From Verrucomicrobiota bacterium (GTDB taxonomy: Bacteria; Verrucomicrobiota; Verrucomicrobiia; Limisphaerales; JADJPG01): a DNA stretch of 64,000 nucleotides. Positions 1 to 7,737 of the stretch are shown here, in pieces. Location: the NCBI GenBank assembly GCA_016713365.1, contig JADJPG010000028.1, positions 1 through 64,000 of the forward strand, written 5' to 3'. Both the position numbers and the translations under genes were made by a program. A model generated the notes under the pieces. The model had not been told where the DNA came from, made no database searches, and saw nothing but the letters and a program-made list of their open reading frames with translations. The first letter of the stretch is position 1; each line of letters begins with the position of its first letter.

Positions 1-1266
1 ATCGGCGGCGCGACCACCAGTCGCGCGCACACCGCCGTCAAAGTTGCCCAGCACTACAGCGAACCGGTCGTCCACGTCCTCGACGCCTCCCGCGCCGTGC
101 CGGTGGCGAGCAGCCTGTTGAGCGCGGAGCAGAAGCCGGAGTTCGTGAAGCAACTGCGCGACGACTACGAGAAGCTCCGCGCCCAGCACAGCGGCCAACA
201 GGCGAAGTTGCTTTCACTCGAAGCCGCCCGCGCCAACGCGCCGAAGCTCAAATACGACGACCTGCCCAAGCCGGAGTTCACCGGCGTGCGCACGCTGTCG
301 TCCGGCACTTTCAATCCCGGCAAGTGCGACTGCGGTTCGTCACACGGTCACGCCGGCGCGTTCGCGGTCACGCTGGACGAAGTCGTGCCGTTCATCGACT
401 GGACACCGTTCTTCCATACGTGGGAATTGCGCGGCGTGTATCCGAAGATTCTCCAGCACGAGAAGCACGGCGAAGAAGCCACCAAACTTTTCGCCGACGC
501 GCAGAAGCTGCTCGCGGAATTTGTGGCGAAGAAATCCCTGAGCCTGCGCGCCGCCTACGGATTGTTCCCCGCAAACGCCATCGGCGACGACGTTGAGATC
601 TACACCAATGGCTCGCGCAAACATCTGCGCACGACGCTCCACTTCCTGCGCCAGCAAATCGAGAAAGGCGACGGCACGCCGAACTGGTGTCTCGCGGACT
701 TCGTCGCGCCGAAACAGGCCGCAGGAGTCAAGGCACAGGAGTCAGAGGACTTCGTCGGCGCCGTCGCCGTCACGTCCGGCAGCGGCCTTAAGGAAATCGT
801 CGAGGGCTACAAGGCTGCGCACGATGATTACAACGCCATCATGGCCGAGGCTCTGGCGGACCGGCTGGCCGAAGCCTTCGCCGAATATCTGCACAAACGA
901 GTGCGCGGCGAATGGGGTTTCGGCAAAGCCGAGAAGCTGACGACCGGCGACCTCATCGAGGAAAAGTATCGCGGCATCCGTCCGGCGCCTGGGTATCCGG
1001 CGTGCCCGGACCACACGGAGAAGGCGGTCATCTGGGACCTGCTCGACGCCGAGCAACATACCGGCATCAAGCTAACCGAGAGCTTCGCGATGTATCCTGG
1101 CGCGAGCGTCAGCGGCCTCTACTTCGCGCACCCCGACTCGAAATACTTCGCCGTCGGCAAGCTGGGCAAAGACCAGATCGAAGACCTCGCCAAGCGGAAG
1201 AACTTCACCATCGCCGAAGCCGAGAAATGGCTCGGCCCGTGGTTGAACTACACGCCGGGAGCGTAA
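1..1266 (+). CDS. metH: Methionine synthase (cobalamin-dependent), C-terminal part, 5' truncated by window
   Basis: The gene is open from the first base of the window, so only about the last 421 residues are visible. MetH transfers a methyl group from methyltetrahydrofolate to homocysteine through cobalamin, in the cytoplasm. The visible part starts inside the end of the B12-binding domain (IGGATTSRAHTAVK, a typical sequence there) and continues through the AdoMet-binding reactivation domain. The diagnostic RPAPGYPACPDHTEK motif lies near codons 326-340, and the protein ends with a region like YFAVGKLGKDQIEDLAKRK. The visible domains look complete, with no internal stop. A second homocysteine methyltransferase-type gene, fused to MTHFR, lies at 24166-26045. 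Identification is secure; the N-terminal homocysteine and folate domains are outside the window. Confidence 0.96.
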   Translation: MGGATTSRAHTAVKVAQHYSEPVVHVLDASRAVPVASSLLSAEQKPEFVKQLRDDYEKLRAQHSGQQAKLLSLEAARANAPKLKYDDLPKPEFTGVRTLSSGTFNPGKCDCGSSHGHAGAFAVTLDEVVPFIDWTPFFHTWELRGVYPKILQHEKHGEEATKLFADAQKLLAEFVAKKSLSLRAAYGLFPANAIGDDVEIYTNGSRKHLRTTLHFLRQQIEKGDGTPNWCLADFVAPKQAAGVKAQESEDFVGAVAVTSGSGLKEIVEGYKAAHDDYNAIMAEALADRLAEAFAEYLHKRVRGEWGFGKAEKLTTGDLIEEKYRGIRPAPGYPACPDHTEKAVIWDLLDAEQHTGIKLTESFAMYPGASVSGLYFAHPDSKYFAVGKLGKDQIEDLAKRKNFTIAEAEKWLGPWLNYTPGA

Positions 1267-1269
1267 AAG

Positions 1270-1341
1270 GTAGCCACCGAGGTAACGAGGTGGACACTGA
1301 CGAGCACCACGCAAGATCCGCCTCCTCACGTCGGCGGCTAC
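1270..1341. repeat. 72-bp imperfect inverted-repeat element, copy 1
   Basis: Two arms of about 25 bases (1270-1294 and 1317-1341) are imperfect reverse complements. The right arm contains CCTCCTCACGTCGGCGGCTA. A nearly identical design occurs at 53501-53571, whose right arm contains CCTCCTCGCCTCGGCGGCTA. It lies between the convergent metH and msrB genes and has no coding capacity, which suggests a REP- or MITE-like dispersed element. Confidence 0.6.
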
Positions 1342-1360
1342 GAGCGCAGGAACATGATCG

Positions 1361-1927
1361 TTATTTCGCCGGCGCGTTCGTCTGGCCGGCGGGGACGAAC
1401 TTCAGCGAGACGCCGTTGATGCAGTAGCGCTTGTCCGTTGGCGTCGGGAAGCCTTCGCCTTTGAAAACGTGGCCGAGGTGTCCGTCGCACACCGCGCACA
1501 ACACTTCCGTCCGCACCATGCCTGCGGAGACATCTTCCTTGGTCACGACGTTCTTCGCGTTCGCCGGGTCGTAGAACGACGGCCAGCCGCAGTGAGAATC
1601 GAACTTCTCCTTCGACGAGAACAGTTCCGCGCCGCAGCCGCCACAGACGTAAGTGCCAGCGCCCTGCTTCTTGAACTCCTCATACGCGGCGCCGAACGCA
1701 CGCTCGGTTCCAGCCTGGCGCAGCACTCGGTATTGCTCAGGCGTGAGAGATTTTCGCCATTCTTCTTCCGATTTCACAACGCGGGCGGGTGAATTGGTCG
1801 GGGCTTTCGTTTCGGTTTCCGTTGGTTTCATGGGAGCCACGGCGGTGGAGGTTTTCTCGGATGGCTGGCAGCCGGCGAGAATGCCCGCCCCGGCCAGTAC
1901 TAATGCCCATTTAGAAATGCGTGCCAT
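1361..1927 (-). CDS. msrB: Peptide-methionine (R)-S-oxide reductase MsrB, lipoprotein
   Basis: The 188-residue protein reduces methionine-R-sulfoxide in oxidised proteins. The chosen ATG at 1927 gives a clean lipoprotein signal (MARISKW, hydrophobic stretch, lipobox LAGC with Cys20). Longer in-frame starts would bury it. After a Thr/Lys/Pro-rich linker (about 21-50) comes a complete SelR/MsrB domain. Zinc-binding cysteine pairs are visible at about C95/C98 and C144/C147, with the GHVFKGEGF segment and the catalytic cysteine in RYCINGVSL (about C169). The signal places it on the periplasmic face of a membrane rather than in the cytoplasm, so it probably repairs envelope proteins. It is convergent with metH and shares a strand with the lipoate-ligase gene. 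Confidence 0.93.
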   Translation of the reverse strand: MARISKWALVLAGAGILAGCQPSEKTSTAVAPMKPTETETKAPTNSPARVVKSEEEWRKSLTPEQYRVLRQAGTERAFGAAYEEFKKQGAGTYVCGGCGAELFSSKEKFDSHCGWPSFYDPANAKNVVTKEDVSAGMVRTEVLCAVCDGHLGHVFKGEGFPTPTDKRYCINGVSLKFVPAGQTNAPAK

Positions 1928-1986
1928 GTCCCGGAGGCTACGCGCCGCCGCAGTTTTCGCAAGTGGCTTGAGTGCCAAACGCAAGT

Positions 1987-2709
1987 TCAACGACTAAGGT
2001 TCCAGTCGTCCCGGGAATACCGATTCGCGACCAGATCGCGAATCCGGTCCACGGGAACCTCTGCCGAAGTCGCGACAGCCTTCCATTCGGCGCGCAGGGC
2101 GTCCTTCACGGCCACGCGATTCAAAGAGAGCCGGGTGACAAAGTCCTCGTGACCACGCTGGCGGCGATAATCTGGCTGGCGGGGCGGTTGCCTCAGGACC
2201 CGAGGAACGAGGCTGAGCTCGAACTCCGCCAGGAGCACCGTCCCGTGAAACAGCAGCCAGCTGCGTTTTCGGCGCTGGGCGTTGCCGGAGAATTTCAGGT
2301 CGCCGACCGCGAGATCGGTGTGGCCTTCGATCGACACAGCACGTCCAAAGGCGTGGCTGAGCGCATCCCGGGTGCGGCCCATGACGAATTGGTTTGTGCC
2401 GGTGATGCTCTGAAGGTCTGGAGAGTCGTCCATGGAGAGAACGACGGAATAGTTCAGGCAACCCGGTCCTTGCACCACGGTCCCGCCTCCGCTGCATCGG
2501 CGCAGCACGGGAACGCCAAGCTCGCGGCATTGCTCGAGGTTCACCTCTTCCGCCACCTTGTTGGCGTAGCCGAGAACCACGAACGGCACGGAGGATTCCC
2601 AGAAGCGGAGCACCGGCGGCCCGCCCTGCTCTTCCGCGAGATCGAGCAACGCTTCGTCACACGCAAGGTTCTCCGCGGGAGTGGGAAGCGAGAGGTCGAG
2701 GCAGATCAT
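1987..2709 (-). CDS. Lipoate-protein ligase A family protein
   Basis: This 240-residue protein belongs to the biotin/lipoate A/B ligase family, which attaches lipoyl groups to E2 and GcvH proteins. Visible family features are the N-terminal LACDEALLDLAE, LRFWESSVPFVVLGY, the signature RRCSGGGTVVQGPGCLNYS (lipoate and ATP contact loop) and GDLKFSGNAQRRKR with the conserved lysine. The C-terminal accessory domain of E. coli LplA is absent. It could therefore be a short ligase, an LplJ-like enzyme or an octanoyl/lipoyl amidotransferase of the same fold, so I leave the symbol blank. It diverges from aceE, whose multienzyme complex needs a lipoylated E2, and that placement fits the function. Confidence 0.85.
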   Translation of the reverse strand: MICLDLSLPTPAENLACDEALLDLAEEQGGPPVLRFWESSVPFVVLGYANKVAEEVNLEQCRELGVPVLRRCSGGGTVVQGPGCLNYSVVLSMDDSPDLQSITGTNQFVMGRTRDALSHAFGRAVSIEGHTDLAVGDLKFSGNAQRRKRSWLLFHGTVLLAEFELSLVPRVLRQPPRQPDYRRQRGHEDFVTRLSLNRVAVKDALRAEWKAVATSAEVPVDRIRDLVANRYSRDDWNLSR

Positions 2710-2822
2710 TCAGCGACGGGATTCATGCGGTTATCTGATGTTCACCATTTGTTGCATTAGGGTTCCGCAAAATCCGCCATATCACTTGTTATTTGAAACC
2801 GCGCTCATCTATCATTTGCGGC

Positions 2823-5570
2823 GTGACTGACAAAGTGAAATCGAAGAAGCAGGAAGCAGACGTTTCGACGGCAGCGTTTGAAGGCATTGAAGATTTGGGC
2901 CGCGAGACCACCGTCACCGCGGAAGAAACCCGCCAATGGTTCAAATCACTCGAGTTCGTGGTGGAGACCATCCTCAAGGATCAAAACCCGCAGCATGCCG
3001 CCTTCTTCCTCGACAGTCTTTCCAAACGCCTCCGCGACGCCGGCATCAAAGTGCCTGCCACGACGACGACGCCCTACTTCAATACCATCCCCGTCTCCGA
3101 GCAACCCGCCTACCCTGGCGACTGGCGCATGGAGACGCGCATCAAGTCCATCATACGTTGGAACGCGATGGCGATGGTGGTGAACGCGAACCGCAAACAC
3201 GACGGCCTCGGCGGTCACATCTCTACTTACGCTTCCAGCGCCACGCTGCTCGAAGTGGCCTACAACCACTTCTTCCGCGGCGGTGACGACGGCGGCCCGG
3301 CGGACATCGTTTACTTCCAAGGCCACGGGACACCCGGCAACTACGCCCGCGCTTATCTCGAACGTCGCCTGCACGAGAATCACCTTCAGGCGTTCCGTCA
3401 GGAACTGACCGAGGGCGGCGGGCTCTCGTCGTATCCGCATCCGTACTTGATGCCCGACTTCTGGCAGTTCCCGACTGTCTCGATGGGGTTGGGTCCGATC
3501 ATGTCCATTTATCAGGCGCGGTTTAATCGCTACCTAAAGGCCCGCGGCCTCGTGAACTGGGAGCGCGAACCGCGCGTGTACGCCTACGTGGGCGACGGCG
3601 AATCCGATGAACCAGAAACGCTGGGACAGCTCGCTCTCGCCGCGCGCGAGAACCTCGACAACCTCTGCTGGGTGGTGAATTGCAATCTCCAGCGCCTTGA
3701 CGGTCCGGTGCGCGGCAACAGCAAAATCATCCAGGAGCTCGAAGGCGTCTTCCGCGGCGCGGGCTGGAACGTCATCAAGGTCATTTGGGGATCCGACTGG
3801 GATGAGTTGCTCGCCAAAGACACCAACGGACTTCTCCTCAAACGCATGGAGGAAACCGTCGACGGCGAGTACCAAAAATACTCCGTCGAGCCCGGCAGCT
3901 ACATTCGCAAACATTTCTTCGGAAAGCATCCCGAGTTGCTCGCGATGGTGAATCACCTCACCGACGAGCAATTGCGCAAGATGTATCGCGGCGGTCACGA
4001 CACCCGGAAAGTTTACGCCGCCTACAAGGCTGCAATGGATCACAAGGGCCAGCCCACGGTCATCCTTGCGAAAACCATCAAGGGCTACGGCCTCGGCGAA
4101 GCCGGCGAAGGCCGCAACATCACGCACGGCCAGAAAAAGCTGAACGAAAAGGAACTTCGCGAATTCCGCGCGCGCTTCAACATCCCGATGAGCGACGAGG
4201 ACATCGCGGAGACGCCATTCTATCGTCCGCCGGAAGACAGTCCGGAACACAAGTATCTCATGGAACGCCGTCAGGCTCTCGGCGGGTTCCTGCCCAAGCG
4301 CACGGAGAAGGCGCTTCCGCTCAAGGTGCCTGCGCTCAGTGAGCTCGGCCGCTTCCTGAAAGGCGACGAAAAATCCGTCGCGTCCTCCACGAAGGCCTTC
4401 GTGCTCCTCATCAGCACCCTGCTCCGCAACAAGGACATTGGCCGGAACATTGTTCCGATCATTCCTGACGAAGCGCGCACCTTCGGCATGGACGGTCTGT
4501 TCCGCGAGATCGGCATCTACCAGCCGAAAGGCCAGCTCTACGAACCCGTCGATCGCGCGTCTTCACTCTACTATCACGAGGCGAAGGACGGACAGATTCT
4601 CGAAGAAGGCATCAACGAAGCCGGTTCCATGGCCAGCTTCTGCGCCGCGGGCACCGCTTACGCCACGCACGGCGTGAACATGATCCCGTTCTACATCTAC
4701 TACTCGATGTTCGGCTTCCAGCGCACCGGCGACCAGATGTGGCTCGCGGGCGACATCATGGCCAAGGGTTTCCTGCTCGGCGCTACCGCCGGACGCACGA
4801 CGCTCAACGGCGAAGGCCTGCAACATGAGGACGGCCACAGCCTCCTCCTCGCCAGCACGATTCCGAATGTCGTCACCTACGACCCCGCGTTCGCCTACGA
4901 GCTCACTGTCATCATCCAGGACGGCCTCCGCCGCATGTATGCGGACAACGAAAAAGTTTACTATTACATCACCCTCTACAACGAGAACATGATCATGCCG
5001 CCGATGCCCGAAGGCGTCGAACAAGGCATCCTCAAGGGCCTCTACAAGTACAAGGCCGGTCCCGAAGGCAAAAAGATCAAGGCCCAGATTTTCGGGAGCG
5101 GCCCGATCATCCGCAGCGCACTCGCGGCGCAGGAAATTCTCGCCGAGAAATACGGCGTCAGCGCGGACGTCTGGAGCGCCACCAACTACAAGCAACTCCG
5201 CACCGACGCCCTAGCCGCGCAGCGCTGGAACATGCTGCACCCGACCGAGACGCCGAAGAAGGCCTACGTTGAAACACTGCTGGAGAAGGAAAAGGGACCG
5301 TTCATCGCCGTGAGCGACTTCATGAAGATCGTCCCCGAGCAGATCAACCAATGGGTGCCCGGCGGTCTGACGATTCTCGGGACAGACGGCTTCGGTCGCA
5401 GCGAGACACGCGAGAACCTCCGCCGCTTCTTCGAGATCGACGCCCCGATGGTTGTCATCGCCACGCTTACCGCCCTCGCCAAGCAAGGCACGGTGGACAA
5501 AAAGCTCGTGGCACAGGCGATCAAGGACCTCGGCGTCAACCCCGAGAAGACTCACCCGATCTGCGTGTAA
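2823..5570 (+). CDS. aceE: Pyruvate dehydrogenase E1 component, homodimeric type
   Basis: AceE decarboxylates pyruvate with thiamine diphosphate and passes the acetyl group to lipoylated E2. The protein is about 915 residues, close to the usual 890-resident size of this single-chain class. The ThDP motif starts at VGDGESDEPETL and ends at NCNLQ. The N-terminal region has the typical RIKSIIRWNAMAMV and DGLGGHISTYASSATLLEVA segments, and the C-terminal part has GSGPIIRSALAAQEIL and TDGFGRSETRENLR. I chose the GTG at 2823; a TTG at 2793 would add ten residues and neither has a convincing ribosome-binding site. No E2 or E3 gene is next to it. The divergent neighbour is a lipoate-ligase family gene. 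Confidence 0.95.
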   Translation: MTDKVKSKKQEADVSTAAFEGIEDLGRETTVTAEETRQWFKSLEFVVETILKDQNPQHAAFFLDSLSKRLRDAGIKVPATTTTPYFNTIPVSEQPAYPGDWRMETRIKSIIRWNAMAMVVNANRKHDGLGGHISTYASSATLLEVAYNHFFRGGDDGGPADIVYFQGHGTPGNYARAYLERRLHENHLQAFRQELTEGGGLSSYPHPYLMPDFWQFPTVSMGLGPIMSIYQARFNRYLKARGLVNWEREPRVYAYVGDGESDEPETLGQLALAARENLDNLCWVVNCNLQRLDGPVRGNSKIIQELEGVFRGAGWNVIKVIWGSDWDELLAKDTNGLLLKRMEETVDGEYQKYSVEPGSYIRKHFFGKHPELLAMVNHLTDEQLRKMYRGGHDTRKVYAAYKAAMDHKGQPTVILAKTIKGYGLGEAGEGRNITHGQKKLNEKELREFRARFNIPMSDEDIAETPFYRPPEDSPEHKYLMERRQALGGFLPKRTEKALPLKVPALSELGRFLKGDEKSVASSTKAFVLLISTLLRNKDIGRNIVPIIPDEARTFGMDGLFREIGIYQPKGQLYEPVDRASSLYYHEAKDGQILEEGINEAGSMASFCAAGTAYATHGVNMIPFYIYYSMFGFQRTGDQMWLAGDIMAKGFLLGATAGRTTLNGEGLQHEDGHSLLLASTIPNVVTYDPAFAYELTVIIQDGLRRMYADNEKVYYYITLYNENMIMPPMPEGVEQGILKGLYKYKAGPEGKKIKAQIFGSGPIIRSALAAQEILAEKYGVSADVWSATNYKQLRTDALAAQRWNMLHPTETPKKAYVETLLEKEKGPFIAVSDFMKIVPEQINQWVPGGLTILGTDGFGRSETRENLRRFFEIDAPMVVIATLTALAKQGTVDKKLVAQAIKDLGVNPEKTHPICV

Positions 5571-5685
5571 GCGCAGGGATTCAATTCAGCAGGACGGGTT
5601 GAGCGGTGTGAAGGCTTCCGCGACGGTTGGTCTTAGGACAATCGCCGCTGCGGGCCGCAACCCTCTCGCTTTCCAGACAGCCGCG

Positions 5686-7650
5686 TCAGTCCATCGCGCT
5701 GCTTTTGAGCGTCCACGCATTGAACGATTTTAACTTCACTTTCCCGCCGTCAGCGAACAGCCCCAGCCCCAAGTCACGTTCGCCGGGATAGATTACTTTC
5801 GTCAGGCATGCGCGATCGTTGGCGTAGATCTCCATCACGGATCGATCGATGAAGATGTGCAGCTTCAAAACCTTCTGGTTCTCTGGAAGCGTCAACTTCG
5901 CTCGCACACCGGCCGCTGAAAGAGTCTCACCGTCGTAACTCACCGTAACCGCTTGCGAGCCGTCATTCGACACACGGAGGCGAAGGCCGAATGACTTCGC
6001 CGTGCCTGGCTCGAACTCGGCGAGAATCTCCATCGTGTCACCGCGGACATTGTCCATGGCGTTCGTCACATTGTTCAGCTCGACGATCGGAAGCGTGAAC
6101 GACTGCCCGCGCAACTTGGCCAGCTCCGGTGCCGGCTTCTGCAGAAGGTGACCATCGTTGTCCATCGAGACAATGCGCGCCAGCGTCAGACATCCGTTCC
6201 ATCCGCGCCCCGACTTGAAGCCACGCACCCAGCCCCACAAGACTCGCCGCCCCTGGGGATCCTCCATGCAGTTCGGAGCGTAGTAATCATCCCCGTAATC
6301 CATCAGGCCACGCGCCGTCGCCGTGAACTTCCCGGCGACGGCATCAAACGCGCCGGTCAAATACTCCACCTTGCCGTGCGGCGAATGAATCAACACCCAA
6401 CGGTCGCGCAGCTTGAAGAAGTTCGGACATTCGATGTTCTTCACCGCGGGATCAGGATGCGTGAACAGGACGCCGCGATAACTCCAGTTCGTGAGCGCAC
6501 CATTGGAAGCCTCATACAACAGCACCACCGCCTGGCCACCCTTGGCGCGGTTCAAATTTCCGCCGCACACCATGAAAGTCTTTCCCGCCTCGCGAAAGAT
6601 GAATGGATCGCGCCAGTCATAGACCTTCACGTCGCCATGAATCTTCTCGGACAAGATGGGATTCATCGGATGCTTCTTGAACGTGTTCGCATCCGAATCG
6701 CCAATCGCCGCCCACTGTTCCGCGTAATCCGTGGCCGACTTGCCGTAGCCGATGCTGGTGTAGAACGCCATCGGTTCCCCGTTGCTGTTCGTGGTCATGC
6801 AGCCCGAGAAAACGTGATCTTCGCCGCGTTCCTTGGACGGCCAGAGACTGATGGGAAGCTGTTTCCAAAAGACCAGATCGCGGCTGCGCGCATGTCCCCA
6901 GTGCATGTGACCCCACTCGTCCCCGAAAGGGTTGTGCTGATAATAAATGTGGTAGTAATCGCGGAAGTAAAACGGCCTGTTTGGATCGTTCATCCAATTG
7001 GCCGGCGCCATGAAGTGAAAGATTGGCCGCGTCGGATCCGCCTGCGCGCGCGGAGCTGCCTCCGCCACACTGGTCATCGCGTGCGTCACCGGATCATTGG
7101 AGTAGCGATGCACCATCTGCCGATCGGAGAAGGTGATTTGATCAATGCTGATGTGGCCCCAGCCCCCGGAATAGTTGTCTACGATTTGCAGGCGGGCCTT
7201 CTTGCGCATGTAGGGAAAGAGACTCCAGGTATGCCAGTGAAGTCGCTCGAACTCATAGCCCGTCGCTGACTCCACCACCTTTCCGTCGATCAACAAATTG
7301 ATGCAGACTTTTCCCGGATGATTGCCGCCGCCGATCAGGAAGTTGAGGTATGGCAAGGTGATGGTGAACTCCGGCGAAGTGAGGGTGCCAGTGGACTTGT
7401 CTCCGTTCACAAAGGTGTTCACGAAACCGCTTCCGAGAAATCCGGTGACGGGCTGTTGATTCGGCCAACTCCCGCGGGCCGGTCCCTTGTCGAACGCATC
7501 GCCCAAGGCCGTCCACCCGCCCCAATCGGCACCCTCGAAGTCTGCGAAAACGGTTTTGTTCGTCACGATATTCAGCGGCGCAGCGGCGACCGAATGGCTC
7601 AGGAGCAAACTGGCAGCGCACAAGGCAAGGACAGCGGCGAAAGTTTTCAT
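5686..7650 (-). CDS. Secreted glycoside hydrolase family 32 enzyme (levanase/fructanase-like)
   Basis: The 654-residue protein starts with a signal peptide (MKTFAAVLALCAASLLLSHSVAAA). A beta-sandwich-like region of about 140 residues follows (about 35-178, VFADFEG... to ITFSD), then the five-bladed GH32 catalytic domain and a C-terminal beta-sandwich. The three catalytic GH32 motifs are present: WMNDPN (nucleophile about D222), WRDPF (transition-state Asp about D348) and ECPN (acid/base about E407). GH32 enzymes hydrolyse beta-fructosyl bonds in levan, inulin or sucrose. The substrate cannot be read from the sequence. ATGs at 7671 and 7731 would only extend the N-terminus. No transporter or regulator is adjacent, so it is not in an obvious sugar operon. 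Confidence 0.93.
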   Translation of the reverse strand: MKTFAAVLALCAASLLLSHSVAAAPLNIVTNKTVFADFEGADWGGWTALGDAFDKGPARGSWPNQQPVTGFLGSGFVNTFVNGDKSTGTLTSPEFTITLPYLNFLIGGGNHPGKVCINLLIDGKVVESATGYEFERLHWHTWSLFPYMRKKARLQIVDNYSGGWGHISIDQITFSDRQMVHRYSNDPVTHAMTSVAEAAPRAQADPTRPIFHFMAPANWMNDPNRPFYFRDYYHIYYQHNPFGDEWGHMHWGHARSRDLVFWKQLPISLWPSKERGEDHVFSGCMTTNSNGEPMAFYTSIGYGKSATDYAEQWAAIGDSDANTFKKHPMNPILSEKIHGDVKVYDWRDPFIFREAGKTFMVCGGNLNRAKGGQAVVLLYEASNGALTNWSYRGVLFTHPDPAVKNIECPNFFKLRDRWVLIHSPHGKVEYLTGAFDAVAGKFTATARGLMDYGDDYYAPNCMEDPQGRRVLWGWVRGFKSGRGWNGCLTLARIVSMDNDGHLLQKPAPELAKLRGQSFTLPIVELNNVTNAMDNVRGDTMEILAEFEPGTAKSFGLRLRVSNDGSQAVTVSYDGETLSAAGVRAKLTLPENQKVLKLHIFIDRSVMEIYANDRACLTKVIYPGERDLGLGLFADGGKVKLKSFNAWTLKSSAMD

Positions 7651-7737
7651 GCGAGTAAGTGACGGAATCATGCGGCACGCCGTCGAACGATGGCAAGGCG
7701 AAGACTTGGTTTTGCTCAGCCACGAAACCACGGCGCG

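Noticed and set aside
1972..2760. A 262-codon plus-strand open frame opposite the lipoate ligase gene
   Set aside because: No domain; the minus-strand reading has the full ligase signature.
6148..7269. A 373-codon plus-strand open frame opposite the GH32 gene
   Set aside because: Arg/His/Val-rich translation with no domain, while the minus strand has complete catalytic motifs.
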